From an uncultured bacterium (GTDB taxonomy: Bacteria > Cyanobacteriota > Vampirovibrionia > Gastranaerophilales > Gastranaerophilaceae), in contig USGC01000070.1 of assembly GCA_900554095.1 (NCBI GenBank), forward strand, positions 1-8,441: a stretch of 8,441 nucleotides of DNA, given 5' to 3'. Below, piece after piece: positions 1 to 7,509 of the stretch. Position 1 is the stretch's first letter. Every line of letters begins with the position of its first letter. The notes below the pieces were generated by a model that ran no database searches, was not told the origin of the DNA, and saw only the letters and a program-made list of their open reading frames with translations. Position numbers and translations under genes: made by a program.

Positions 1-904
1 TTTCGCTGTCAACGGTTTTGAGGGGCTGCCGCATTGTCGGAATAGGTTTCATATTCGCCTTGATAACAAGCGCTTCGCCGTTAGTCATGCCGCCTTCTAT
101 ACCGCCGGCGTGGTTGGTTTTACGTACGACTTTGCCGTCTTCAAGGAACATTTCATCGTGGAATTCGCTTCCGTACATTTCGCAGGAATTCCGCCCGTCG
201 CCCACTGCAAAAGCTTTTACAGCAGGAATGCTCATAACTGCCTGCGCCAAACGGCCATCAAGCTTTCTATCAAGCTGCATGCAAGAGCCAAGGCCGATTG
301 GAAGGTTTTCAAAAACCACCTCAAACTTTCCGCCGACCGTATCGCCATTTGCTTTTGTACGGTCAATTTCTTCTTTAAAATCTTCTTCAATCAGGGCGCT
401 TCCGATTTGCAGAACCCTCGAATGCCATTTGATATTGAACTGTTTCAAAATAAGTTTTGCAACTGCACCAACTGCTGTTTCAATTGCGGTTTTGCGGGCG
501 CTTGAGCGCTCCAGAATATTTCGCAAATCATGCTGGTTGTACTTGACGGAACCCGCGTAATCAGCGTGTCCAGGACGGTATTTTGTAAAAGATTTTTCAT
601 CATTTTCGTCAGCGGGATTTGTGCTCAAAATCTTTTGCCAATTTTCGTAGTCTTTGTTGTAAATGACAAGCGCAATCGGCGCGCCGGTTGTAATCCCAAA
701 CCTTACACCCGCTGTAATTTCAACTTTATCAGTCTCAATTTTCATTCTATCGCCGCGCCCGTAACCGGTTTGTCTGCGCTTCAATTCATTATTGATAAAG
801 TCTATATCTATTTTAAACCCAGCAGGCACCCCGTCAATAATCGCGGTTAAGCACTTGCCGTGGCTTTCGCCCGCGGTCAAAAATCTAAATTTTTCTAAAT
901 CCAC
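1..904 (-). CDS. aroC: Chorismate synthase, C-terminus cut by window edge
   Basis: Chorismate synthase converts 5-enolpyruvylshikimate-3-phosphate to chorismate, the last shared step of aromatic amino acid and folate synthesis; it is cytosolic and uses reduced FMN. Reading the complement gives 301 codons starting VDLEKFRFLTAGESHGK. Family signatures are clear: GESHGK near the N-terminus, RRQTGYGRGDRM at about 44-55, YRPGHADYAG at about 108-117, RSSARKTA at about 133-140, and NHAGGIEGGMTNG near the end. The start is GTG at 904-902, because no in-frame ATG precedes the conserved N-terminus and GGGAG lies 6 nt upstream. Full-length enzymes are about 360-390 residues, so roughly 60-90 residues lie outside the window. 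It follows the exported NTF2-like gene by 15 nt and is probably co-transcribed with it. No promoter is visible in that gap. Confidence 0.97.
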   Translation of the reverse strand, partial: MDLEKFRFLTAGESHGKCLTAIIDGVPAGFKIDIDFINNELKRRQTGYGRGDRMKIETDKVEITAGVRFGITTGAPIALVIYNKDYENWQKILSTNPADENDEKSFTKYRPGHADYAGSVKYNQHDLRNILERSSARKTAIETAVGAVAKLILKQFNIKWHSRVLQIGSALIEEDFKEEIDRTKANGDTVGGKFEVVFENLPIGLGSCMQLDRKLDGRLAQAVMSIPAVKAFAVGDGRNSCEMYGSEFHDEMFLEDGKVVRKTNHAGGIEGGMTNGEALVIKANMKPIPTMRQPLKTVDSE

Positions 905-919
905 TACTAACTCCCTTTT

Positions 920-1402
920 TTATTTTTTGTCAGCGTATTTCAAGAATATTTGCTGTTTTGTCTGCATCATTTCTTCTGTAATAAGCCATTTGCCATTAGG
1001 TTGCTTTTTAACAATCATATATGTCTTAAGTTTGTAAGATTCACCTGAAGGCTGACGAAGTGAACTGATTTTATAACCGTCGCCTGATTTTGCAACTGTT
1101 ACATTTGAATAAGTATTTTTGTAATTTCTTAATTTAGCGCCTGCCTGGCCGAGTTTCATTTGTTTAATGTAAGTTGCAGTGTCAGTTGTAGCGTTAACAA
1201 GGGTTCCGTCAGGCTTTACAACTTGTCTGATTATCTTCGCTGAAGGTGAATACATTTGGGCAACGGTTGGGCTGTATGAATTTGCGGCGTTTACATAGCT
1301 GTTGAAAAACGCTCTTGCCTCAGCCGCGTCATCCGCAAACGCCCTTAATCCTGTCATTACAAACACACCTGCTAAAAATATAATTGATAAAATTCTTTTC
1401 AT
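920..1402 (-). CDS. Exported NTF2/SnoaL-like protein of unknown function
   Basis: A 160-residue protein with a typical Sec signal peptide: MKR, a hydrophobic core at about 4-19, and a likely signal peptidase I cut after AFA (about 23/24). The mature part begins with a helix (AEARAFFNSYVNAAN), then alternates short polar strands with aromatic residues, and ends in NGKWLITEEMMQ. The pattern of an N-terminal helix followed by a curved sheet resembles NTF2-like/SnoaL-like domains. This is a fold-level guess, and I see no catalytic residues. AGGAGA lies 7 nt before the ATG. The promoter is probably the extended -10 at 1469-1477. It is the first gene of an apparent two-gene unit with aroC, with no obvious functional link between an exported protein and the shikimate pathway. 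Confidence 0.85.
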   Translation of the reverse strand: MKRILSIIFLAGVFVMTGLRAFADDAAEARAFFNSYVNAANSYSPTVAQMYSPSAKIIRQVVKPDGTLVNATTDTATYIKQMKLGQAGAKLRNYKNTYSNVTVAKSGDGYKISSLRQPSGESYKLKTYMIVKKQPNGKWLITEEMMQTKQQIFLKYADKK

Positions 1403-1468
1403 TTTCTAATCTCCTATCCTTCTCTTTATAAAACGATTTTAATAAAGAAAAGTTCATTTTGCACTTTT

Positions 1469-1477
1469 ATCATACCA
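1469..1477 (-). promoter_or_regulatory. Extended -10 promoter for the NTF2-like gene and aroC
   Basis: Read on the minus strand this is TGGTATGAT, an extended -10 (TGn plus TATGAT, five of six matches to TATAAT). No convincing -35 hexamer lies at 16-18 nt, as expected when an extended -10 is used. Transcription would start near 1462, leaving a leader of about 60 nt. Confidence 0.5.
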
Positions 1478-1588
1478 CAAAAAACTTATTTCACATTAAT
1501 CAAAAGGATTGCAAAAACCCTCCGCTTTGGCAATGAAAAATTTACGGCTTCATAGAAAAATACAAGAGATTAAAATAAAGGAGGAAAA

Positions 1589-2251
1589 ATGACAGATAAT
1601 AAAAAAATTTTAATGGTAGTAACAAATATATGTGAATTTAAAAACGGCGAGCCTACAGGTGTTTGGTTTGAAGAATTCGCCGTACCGTACAACGAATTCA
1701 AAAAACAAGGCTGGAAAGTTACGGTCGCAACCCTCACAGGCGAAATTGCCCCAATAGATCCGGCAAGTGAAAACCTTTTTGAAGATATAATTTGGAATGA
1801 AGCCAAAAAAGCCCTTAACGATACAGAAAAATTAGATACTATTGATTATACAAAATACGACGCAGTAGTTCTTCCGGGCGGGCACGGCCCAATGTTCGAC
1901 CTTGCAGAAAGCGAAACTGTGGGCCATATAATTAATCACATGAACAAAGAAGGCAAACTAATCGCTGCAATTTGCCACGGGCCTGCCGGACTTTTGAGCG
2001 CAAAACACGAGGGAATACCTTTTGTAAACGGCCGTAAATTAACATGCTTTACAAATGAAGAAGAAGCTATCGCTAAAAAAGACAAACTTGTACCATTTTT
2101 GTTACAAGACGCTCTTATCTATGACGGAGCACTGTTTTCAGAAGACAAGCCGGGCGCAGTCAACATAATCGTTGATGGAAATTTAATCACCGCACAGAAT
2201 TATCAGTCAGCAAAAGATTTTGCAAAAGCCATAACAGATTATTTAGATTAA
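1589..2251 (+). CDS. DJ-1/PfpI family protein, Hsp31/HchA-like
   Basis: A 220-residue single-domain member of the class I glutamine amidotransferase-like (DJ-1/PfpI) superfamily. The motif AICHGPAGLL puts the nucleophile at Cys129, next to His130, in the nucleophile elbow. VVLPGGHGPMFDL (93-105) supplies the preceding conserved loop, and TGVWFEEF (23-30) places the acidic partner at Glu29, as in yeast Hsp31. This arrangement and length fit the Hsp31/HchA-like branch, whose members are reported as glutathione-independent glyoxalases (methylglyoxal to lactate), protein deglycases or holding chaperones; which applies cannot be read from sequence. There is no signal peptide, so it is cytosolic. 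AAAGGAGG lies 4 nt before the ATG. It is divergent from the NTF2-like gene and appears monocistronic; no clear promoter was found upstream. Confidence 0.9.
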   Translation: MTDNKKILMVVTNICEFKNGEPTGVWFEEFAVPYNEFKKQGWKVTVATLTGEIAPIDPASENLFEDIIWNEAKKALNDTEKLDTIDYTKYDAVVLPGGHGPMFDLAESETVGHIINHMNKEGKLIAAICHGPAGLLSAKHEGIPFVNGRKLTCFTNEEEAIAKKDKLVPFLLQDALIYDGALFSEDKPGAVNIIVDGNLITAQNYQSAKDFAKAITDYLD

Positions 2252-2344
2252 AAACATGGCTAAGAATAAAAATTGCAATAATATTTGACAAATAATTCAG
2301 CCTTATCAAAGCAATAGAGCATGAGTATTCCTTTTTTTTCATTT

Positions 2345-2367
2345 GTATGCTATCATACCTGTATACT
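2345..2367 (+). promoter_or_regulatory. Candidate promoter elements upstream of ctpA
   Basis: TGCTATCAT at 2348-2356 is an extended -10, and TATACT at 2362-2367 is a near-consensus -10; neither has a good -35. A third possibility is TATAAA at 2426-2431, with TTGAAA 15 nt upstream. One of these probably drives ctpA, but the sequence does not decide which. The 233-nt gap holds no other gene that I can see. Confidence 0.3.
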
Positions 2368-2484
2368 CTTAATGTAAAATATTTCTAAAATCATGCAACA
2401 AATTTTGAAAAAATACATCTTAATATATAAAGTTGTGCAACAGGAAGTAGAAATTAAGAGTAATTTGGAGGAAAACTTAGAAGA

Positions 2485-3705
2485 ATGAGAAACATTATGA
2501 GAAAAAGCTTTATATTCATGGGCGCATTCGTAATCCTTTTTGGCTGGATTATAAAGGATAACGTTTTTGCATATACCCCTACAGATTTGTACGACAATGT
2601 GTGGAGGTTGATTAATACGAAATTTGTTGACCAAACAAACAATGCCCAAAATTGGGAAAAATGGCGCCACAAGTACGACAAACAAATTCAAACTAATGAA
2701 GACGCTTACGTCGCAATTAACACCATGATTGCAAGTTTGAACGACCCTTACACAAAATTTCTTGACCCTAAAGAGTTCGCTGAAGAAACTTCTTCAATAA
2801 AGGGTTCTCTGAAAGGTATCGGTATTCAAATCGGCGTGAAAGACGGCAAACTCATGGTTATTGCACCAATCGAAGACACTCCGGCTGAAAAAGCAGGGCT
2901 TTTAGCTGATGACGAAATCCTTGAAATCGACGGCGTTTCTACTAAAGGAATTACCGTTGACAAAGCCGCTGACAAAATTAGAGGCAAAGAAGGAACTCAA
3001 GTTAAATTGCTTGTAAAACGCGCTGACCAGCAGCCGAAATTATACACAATTACACGCGCTGAAATTGAAGTAAAATCAATTTCTCAAAAAACTCCGCTTG
3101 ATGTTAAAGTTCCTGAAGATATTTCATACATAAGACTTTCATCCTTCATAAGCCGCAACGCTGCTGCTGAATTTAGAAACATCCTTGAGCAAGGCAATGA
3201 CAAAAAAGGCTTCATCATTGATCTTCGTTCAAATCCCGGCGGACTTTTATCAAACGCTATTTATATTTCAGATATGTTCCTGGACGGCGGCACAATAGTT
3301 TCGACTGTTGACCGCGACGGTTACAAGGAAACCCAAAAAGCTTCACGCGGTATCGTTACCAACAAGCCTGTCGTTGTGATTATTAACAAAGGTTCTGCCT
3401 CTGCAAGCGAAATCTTCTCAGGTGCAATGAAAGACAACCATAGAGCCGTCATTATAGGCGAACAATCCTTCGGCAAAGGTTTAGTTCAAGAAATTAACAA
3501 ACTTCCGTACGAAGCAGGCGTGAACATTACTATTCAAAAATATCTTACCCCAAACGGTACTGATATTAACAAAAAAGGAATTACTCCTGACATCGTTGTC
3601 GAGTTAAAAGAAGAAGATATTAAAAACAAAAACGATGTCCAATTGAAAAAGGCAATTCAGGTTTTAAACCAAATGACAAGCCCTAAAAAAATAGTTGTTC
3701 AATAA
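2485..3705 (+). CDS. ctpA: S41 family C-terminal processing protease
   Basis: A 406-residue serine protease with a Ser/Lys dyad that trims or degrades proteins from their C-termini outside the cytoplasm. An N-terminal signal or anchor segment spans about 8-28 (cleavage possible after VFA), followed by a helical region, a PDZ domain at about 107-185 (GIGIQIGV, AEKAGLLADDEILEIDG) that presents the substrate C-terminus, and the S41 catalytic core at about 200-375. GSASASEI places the nucleophile at Ser306; SFGKGLVQ gives Lys331 and Gln335, with the spacing of E. coli Prc (430/455/459). LRSNPGG (248-254) and GITPDI (366-371) are also typical. The start is uncertain by four codons: GGAGG at 2467-2471 lies 13 nt before ATG 2485, a long spacing, and ATG 2497 is farther still. 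The gene ends at its own intrinsic terminator. Confidence 0.95.
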   Translation: MRNIMRKSFIFMGAFVILFGWIIKDNVFAYTPTDLYDNVWRLINTKFVDQTNNAQNWEKWRHKYDKQIQTNEDAYVAINTMIASLNDPYTKFLDPKEFAEETSSIKGSLKGIGIQIGVKDGKLMVIAPIEDTPAEKAGLLADDEILEIDGVSTKGITVDKAADKIRGKEGTQVKLLVKRADQQPKLYTITRAEIEVKSISQKTPLDVKVPEDISYIRLSSFISRNAAAEFRNILEQGNDKKGFIIDLRSNPGGLLSNAIYISDMFLDGGTIVSTVDRDGYKETQKASRGIVTNKPVVVIINKGSASASEIFSGAMKDNHRAVIIGEQSFGKGLVQEINKLPYEAGVNITIQKYLTPNGTDINKKGITPDIVVELKEEDIKNKNDVQLKKAIQVLNQMTSPKKIVVQ

Positions 3706-3736
3706 CAAAAATTTTTTCAATACATAACTTATAGCT

Positions 3737-3766
3737 AGAGCGGCTCATCAAACCGCTCTTTTTTTT
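3737..3766 (+). terminator. Intrinsic terminator after ctpA
   Basis: AGAGCGG (3737-3743) pairs perfectly with CCGCTCT (3753-3759) around a 9-nt loop, followed by an eight-T run. The opposite strand has no T-run after the hairpin, so it is expected to stop plus-strand (ctpA) transcription efficiently but minus-strand engB transcription poorly. Confidence 0.9.
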
Positions 3767-3780
3767 AATCTTCGCTATTT

Positions 3781-4365
3781 TTAATCTTCACTGCTCAAAA
3801 AGAAATCAAATATCTTTTCATTATACCGATTATCAACGGCGCTGAAAGGCAAAACTAATCCGCCAAGCTGTTTTTCAGCATTTTTAACTACATTTAACAC
3901 CTTAGTCTTTGGCACATAATCCGCTTTTGTTAAGACTGTTATTATTGGCAAATTGTATGCCTCAACCCATTCACGCATTTGAAAATCGTTTTTTTGGACA
4001 TCATGCCTTGCGTCGATTAATTGCACCAAGCACTTAATCTGCTCGCGCTTGAGAAGATATTCTTCCAAATATTTTTGCCACTTGTTCTGGGCTTCTTTAG
4101 AAACCTTTGCATAGCCATATCCCGGCAAGTCCGCAATCGTAAACTTGTCTGAAAAGTTAAAGAAATTTATTAATCTTGTTTTTCCCGGCGTATTGGAGGT
4201 TTTGGCAAGTTTTTTGTTATTGGCAAGTCCGTTTATAAAAGATGATTTACCAACGTTTGAACGCCCCAAAAGCGGATATTCCGGCAACTCAAAATTCGGG
4301 CATTGCGAAAGTTTTTCCGCGCTTATGACAAATTTAGCTTGTAAATATTTCAAATTACTGCTCAT
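3781..4365 (-). CDS. engB: EngB/YihA/YsxC ribosome biogenesis GTPase
   Basis: A 194-residue TRAFAC-class GTPase needed for assembly of the 50S ribosomal subunit. G motifs appear in order: G1 GRSNVGKS (34-41), G2 region around NTPGKTR (58-64), G3 DLPGYGYAK (79-87), G4 TKAD (146-149), and G5 FSAV (174-177). The single GTPase domain, the RSNVGKSS and PGYGYA signatures and the length are diagnostic of the EngB family. Its ATG overlaps the stop codon of the upstream small ORF (ATGA at 4362-4365), which points to translational coupling. No Shine-Dalgarno sequence of its own stands out. There is no separate terminator; the hairpin at 3737-3759 lies downstream but lacks a T-run in this direction. Confidence 0.96.
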   Translation of the reverse strand: MSSNLKYLQAKFVISAEKLSQCPNFELPEYPLLGRSNVGKSSFINGLANNKKLAKTSNTPGKTRLINFFNFSDKFTIADLPGYGYAKVSKEAQNKWQKYLEEYLLKREQIKCLVQLIDARHDVQKNDFQMREWVEAYNLPIITVLTKADYVPKTKVLNVVKNAEKQLGGLVLPFSAVDNRYNEKIFDFFLSSED

Positions 4366-4619
4366 TTTGAAGACACCGCTTTTTCATGCTGTTCTTTCAG
4401 CCGGCGTTTGAAAAGAACTGTCTGAAACAAATTATACATTCTTTCGTTGTTTACAACCGTAATCTGCGTTTTATCATTTACAAAATCAACATTAACCGAA
4501 GACTTGCCGCTAAAAATATTTCCTTCAATATTCACAATCTGAAAAAGCCCTAGTTTTAAAATACTTAGAGGCTCTGTAAAAAATATTTCAAAAGTTTTAC
4601 GAATATCAAATTTTTGCAT
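4362..4619 (-). CDS. Small protein of unknown function, coupled to engB
   Basis: An 85-residue ORF that I do not recognise. It starts MQKFDIRKTFEIFFTEPLSI, has a beta-rich middle (alternating hydrophobic residues in FQIVNIEGNIF and VNVDFVNDKTQITVV), and a basic, helical C-terminus (FKRRLKEQHEKAVSSK). There is no signal peptide and no membrane segment. The case for a real gene is its ATGA overlap with engB and its fit into the minus-strand gene order. The ribosome site is weak (GGAA about 10 nt upstream). Only 20 nt separate its ATG from the T-run of the terminator after the TPR gene, and no good promoter fits there, so expression may rely on read-through. A role near ribosome assembly would be guilt by association only. 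Confidence 0.65.
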   Translation of the reverse strand: MQKFDIRKTFEIFFTEPLSILKLGLFQIVNIEGNIFSGKSSVNVDFVNDKTQITVVNNERMYNLFQTVLFKRRLKEQHEKAVSSK

Positions 4620-4639
4620 TTTATTTCGGTTCCATAGTT

Positions 4640-4674
4640 TAAAAAAAATAAGCGCCGATATATAACACCGGCGC
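4640..4674 (-). terminator. Intrinsic terminator after the TPR gene
   Basis: On the minus strand GCGCCG (4674-4669) pairs with CGGCGC (4657-4652) around an 11-nt loop and is followed by TTATTTTTTTT. It begins 13 nt past the TPR stop codon. It sits between the TPR gene and the small ORF plus engB, so it should terminate or attenuate transcription into them. Confidence 0.85.
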
Positions 4675-4687
4675 GCAGAGTTTATTT

Positions 4688-6490
4688 CTATATTTTGGTT
4701 TTAAACTTGTTAATTTTTTTGATAATTGTATCTCTGTCAGCCGCGTTAGGACTGAATGAGAGGTACTGGTTGTAATATTTTACTGCACCTTGATAATTCT
4801 TTTCAGCTTCATAAGCCATTGCTTTCAACTTAGCGATAGCGGCGCTATTGTGATAGAAGTCGATTGAACGGTTGCAATATTCAATAGTAGAAGCGTAATT
4901 CTGTTCTTTATACTGTCTTTGTGCAACGTCAAAGAATTCTTTTGATTTAGTTTCACAAAGGTCAATGTATGCAATGCCATTTTTAGCAATAATGTTATTA
5001 GGGTCTTGCGCCAGAGCTTTTTTCAAAGCAACGCGCGCTGTTCTAAACTGCTTGTTATGAACAAGGATTTCCGCCAAATAAAGCTGGTCTTGGACTTCAT
5101 CAGCAAAATTGATTGCATTTTCAAACGTATAAACAGCGTCTTTTTCGCGGCCAAGCGCAAGGTAAGCTTCGCCCTTGATTACACTGTCCATAAGGCTGTT
5201 GCTTGAAGCTTGAACAATATAATTCAAACTGTCTTTAGACAATGGAAGCTGGTGAATAAGCTTTGCAAGTTTAATTTTTGCAAGGTGAAGTTCCAAATTA
5301 TCCGGAGTTCTTTCGATAGCTTTGTTTATGTAATCGTAAGCCAGATAAACTTCGCGGTTAGTTGTCATGTTGTTGCTGTCGCCGTGGTCTTTAGACATTT
5401 CGTAATAAGTGTTTGCAAGGCCGATAATCGCGCGTTCGCCGTATTGGCTGTCGTCGAGAAGTCTTGAATAATAATCAAGAGCCTGCTCGTATTTTCTTGT
5501 GTGCAATGACATGTCTGCAACTCTCATAATTCCGTCTGTATAATTCGGATTGATAGCGAGGACGGTTTTGAGCTGTTCCATAGCAAACTCTTCATCAGCA
5601 CGTTTTTCGTAAATGTTCGCGAGATTAACGTAAGGGCGGCTGTTTTCAGGTTTAACATTAACAGCTTTTTTGAATGAATTAATAGCTGCGGCTTGGTTGC
5701 CTTGGATTAAGTAGCACTCGCCCTGCAAAGTCAATGCCGGTGAAGACATCGGGTGCATGTGAATTGAGTGGTTTAACCAAGTCAAAGCTTTGTTGTAATC
5801 ACGCTGGCGGACTGCAACTTGAGCCAAGTGATACATTGTTGTCGGGTTGTGAGAATTCAGTTTCAAAGATTTATTAAAATAGTTTTCCGCTTCAGTAAGA
5901 TTTCCTTCAATCAGGTTTACATTACCCATATTATCGTACGCTGTTGCGTATTGCGGGTTAATTTGAATTGCAGCCTGAAATAAATCTTTAGCGTCTTTTC
6001 TGTTGCCTAAACGCAAAGTTGCAACGCCCATTGCGTTGTATGCCTGATAGTAATTGCTGTCAGCATTAACTGCTGCGACAAATTCTTTGATTGCATTTTC
6101 GATTAAATTTTTAGTATCTCTGATGTAAGTAACGTCAGATGAAGTTGTTCTCATCAAATAAACAATCCCTTGTGCATAGTGAAGTTGGGCATTTTTCGGA
6201 TGTTTAGCCAGAAGTCTGTCCAATTCTGTCTGCGCCGGCGCAAGCTTGTGCTGTTTAGCCATAGAAATACATCTTAGTGCTTGTAATTCAAGGTTATTAG
6301 GATCTTTTTGCAGATAATCGTGAATCATTTTGTCAGCATCGCTATAGTGATTGTATTCAATCAATTTTTCAATTTGCGGGTAATTCTTTTGAGCTTTTGC
6401 AACTTTTGCCTGCATAGCAGCTTGTGCTTGACCGCAATATAGGATGTTTGCGAAAATCATTGAAGCTATTAAAATTTTTTTGCAGTCCAT
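4688..6490 (-). CDS. Exported tetratricopeptide repeat protein
   Basis: A 600-residue protein with a Sec signal peptide (MDCKKIL, hydrophobic core about 6-18, likely cut after AQA near 24). It consists almost entirely of TPR units. The clearest 34-residue repeats run head to tail at about 147-179, 180-213, 215-247, 249-281 and 283-315, each with the W/L-G-Y-A-F-A-P consensus (for example AYDNMGNVNLIEGNLTEAENYF). Degenerate repeats fill about 36-100 and 320-590. No enzymatic domain is present, so it is probably a periplasmic or surface scaffold for protein-protein contacts; the partner is unknown. Cys19 is not in a lipobox (ILYC has Tyr at -1), so a lipoprotein is unlikely. AGGAG lies 6 nt before the ATG. 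It is transcribed from 6553-6581 and ends at the terminator 4640-4674, so it looks monocistronic. Confidence 0.9.
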   Translation of the reverse strand: MDCKKILIASMIFANILYCGQAQAAMQAKVAKAQKNYPQIEKLIEYNHYSDADKMIHDYLQKDPNNLELQALRCISMAKQHKLAPAQTELDRLLAKHPKNAQLHYAQGIVYLMRTTSSDVTYIRDTKNLIENAIKEFVAAVNADSNYYQAYNAMGVATLRLGNRKDAKDLFQAAIQINPQYATAYDNMGNVNLIEGNLTEAENYFNKSLKLNSHNPTTMYHLAQVAVRQRDYNKALTWLNHSIHMHPMSSPALTLQGECYLIQGNQAAAINSFKKAVNVKPENSRPYVNLANIYEKRADEEFAMEQLKTVLAINPNYTDGIMRVADMSLHTRKYEQALDYYSRLLDDSQYGERAIIGLANTYYEMSKDHGDSNNMTTNREVYLAYDYINKAIERTPDNLELHLAKIKLAKLIHQLPLSKDSLNYIVQASSNSLMDSVIKGEAYLALGREKDAVYTFENAINFADEVQDQLYLAEILVHNKQFRTARVALKKALAQDPNNIIAKNGIAYIDLCETKSKEFFDVAQRQYKEQNYASTIEYCNRSIDFYHNSAAIAKLKAMAYEAEKNYQGAVKYYNQYLSFSPNAADRDTIIKKINKFKTKI

Positions 6491-6552
6491 TTTTTCTCCT
6501 ACTTTAGGTATTTTTTTAATCTTTGTAAACTATTCTAAATCTTTGTAATCTT

Positions 6553-6581
6553 ATTGTATAATATTATATAGAAAAAATCAA
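6553..6581 (-). promoter_or_regulatory. Promoter for the TPR gene
   Basis: On the minus strand TTGATT (6581-6576), a 17-nt spacer and TACAAT (6558-6553) give a good sigma-70 type promoter starting near 6546. An alternative minus-strand -10, TATAAT at 6568-6563, lies inside the palindrome shared with the xerC promoter. Confidence 0.55.
6557..6562 (+). promoter_or_regulatory. Candidate -10 for xerC
   Basis: A perfect TATAAT lies about 30 nt before the xerC start and would give a leader of about 20 nt that still contains the AAGG ribosome site. No convincing -35 lies 16-18 nt upstream. It forms half of the palindrome TATAATATTATA (6557-6568). Confidence 0.4.
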
Positions 6582-6592
6582 TAAGGTAAATG

Positions 6593-7507
6593 ATGGGTTT
6601 AAATTCAAATTCAAAACAGGATTTGGAGGATTTCAAATCGTATATTTTGATAGAAAAAAACTTTTCTGAACATACTGCAAAAGCTTACTGTTCGGATGTT
6701 TTAGGCTTTATCCTGTGGATGGGAGATGAGTCCTGCGAAAGCGTAAACTTTTCTAAAGTTCGTGAATACCTTCATTTTATACAAAAATTTAATTACAAAA
6801 AAAATACAATTGCAAGAAAAATTGCTTCAATTCGAACATTTTACAAATTTTTGTATCGGGAAAGAAAAGTTGATTCCAATCCTGCAATGAATTTGACCTC
6901 GCCAAAGCGCCCAAAATCCTTACCAAAGTTTCTTACACCCGATGAAGTTGAAAAGATTTTAAATAATGTAAAAATTGAAACACCGTCGGGTTATCGCAAC
7001 CGTGCTATTTTGGAGCTTTTGTGGGCGACGGGAATGCGTGTATCAGAGCTTTCCGGCCTGAACTTCGGCGACTTAAACCTTGCAAATAACGAAATACGTG
7101 TTTTCGGAAAAGGTGCAAAAGAACGCATAATCCTTGTTACAGACCGTGCAAAAACCTATCTGGAAAGATACATCGACACTGCCCGCTCCTTAATCCCGCG
7201 CGGCTACAGGGTCGACGACCCAACCGAAAACTCGCCGGTTTTTATAAATAACACCGGATACAGGCTTCAAACAAAGACCATAAGAAACGTTATTAACGAC
7301 ATTGTTGAAAAAATTGAATTACCTAAAAAAGTTACGCCGCACGTTTTCCGGCACAGTTTCGCAACTCATTTAATAGAAAACGGCGCTGATTTACGTGTTG
7401 TGCAGGAGCTTTTGGGACACGCAAGCATTTCAAATACGCAAATCTACACTCACGTCTCGACCGCGCATTTGAAAGAAGTTTACAACGAAACACACCCACG
7501 GGCGTAA
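6593..7507 (+). CDS. xerC: Tyrosine site-specific recombinase XerC/XerD type
   Basis: A 304-residue tyrosine recombinase. Xer proteins resolve chromosome dimers at dif in cooperation with FtsK. The N-terminal SAM-like core-binding domain covers about 8-95 (FSEHTAKAYCSDVLGFILW) and the catalytic domain about 112-300. All catalytic residues are present: Arg149 (ATGMRVSEL), Lys173 (GKGAKER), His250 and Arg253 (HVFRHSFATH), His276 (LLGHAS), and the nucleophile Tyr285 (TQIYTHV). The length, the ISNTQIYTHVS context and the C-terminal HPRA favour a chromosomal Xer over a phage integrase; XerC versus XerD cannot be settled here. Two adjacent ATGs (6590 and 6593) are possible starts; AAGG at 6583-6586 is better spaced (6 nt) for 6593. 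No attachment or dif-like site was recognised nearby. Confidence 0.93.
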   Translation: MGLNSNSKQDLEDFKSYILIEKNFSEHTAKAYCSDVLGFILWMGDESCESVNFSKVREYLHFIQKFNYKKNTIARKIASIRTFYKFLYRERKVDSNPAMNLTSPKRPKSLPKFLTPDEVEKILNNVKIETPSGYRNRAILELLWATGMRVSELSGLNFGDLNLANNEIRVFGKGAKERIILVTDRAKTYLERYIDTARSLIPRGYRVDDPTENSPVFINNTGYRLQTKTIRNVINDIVEKIELPKKVTPHVFRHSFATHLIENGADLRVVQELLGHASISNTQIYTHVSTAHLKEVYNETHPRA

Positions 7508-7509
7508 GC

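Noticed and set aside
110..505. Plus-strand ORFs opposite aroC
   Set aside because: They lie on the opposite strand of a clear chorismate synthase and show no family features; shadow frames.
1509..1534. Imperfect TTGCAAA/TTTgGCAA hairpin upstream of the DJ-1 family gene
   Set aside because: Short, bulged and AT-rich; no second copy and no clear overlap with a promoter.
2285..2290. Perfect TTGACA as a -35 for ctpA
   Set aside because: No -10-like hexamer lies 15-19 nt downstream (AAAGCA region), so it is probably chance in AT-rich sequence.
2345..2358. GTATG/CATAC inverted repeat as an operator or terminator
   Set aside because: Only 5 bp, with no T-run; it overlaps -10-like sequence and has no second copy.
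4619..4633. Four-codon leader ORF (ATG GAA CCG AAA TAA) overlapping the region just before the 85-residue ORF
   Set aside because: No ribosome site and too short to distinguish from chance.
6410..6490. TPR protein as a lipoprotein using Cys19
   Set aside because: ILYC breaks the lipobox (needs Gly, Ala or Ser before Cys), and AQA-A is a good signal peptidase I site.
6593..7507. xerC as the integrase of an integrated element
   Set aside because: No phage or integrative-element genes, tRNA or repeated attachment site nearby; the C-terminus and length fit a chromosomal Xer recombinase.
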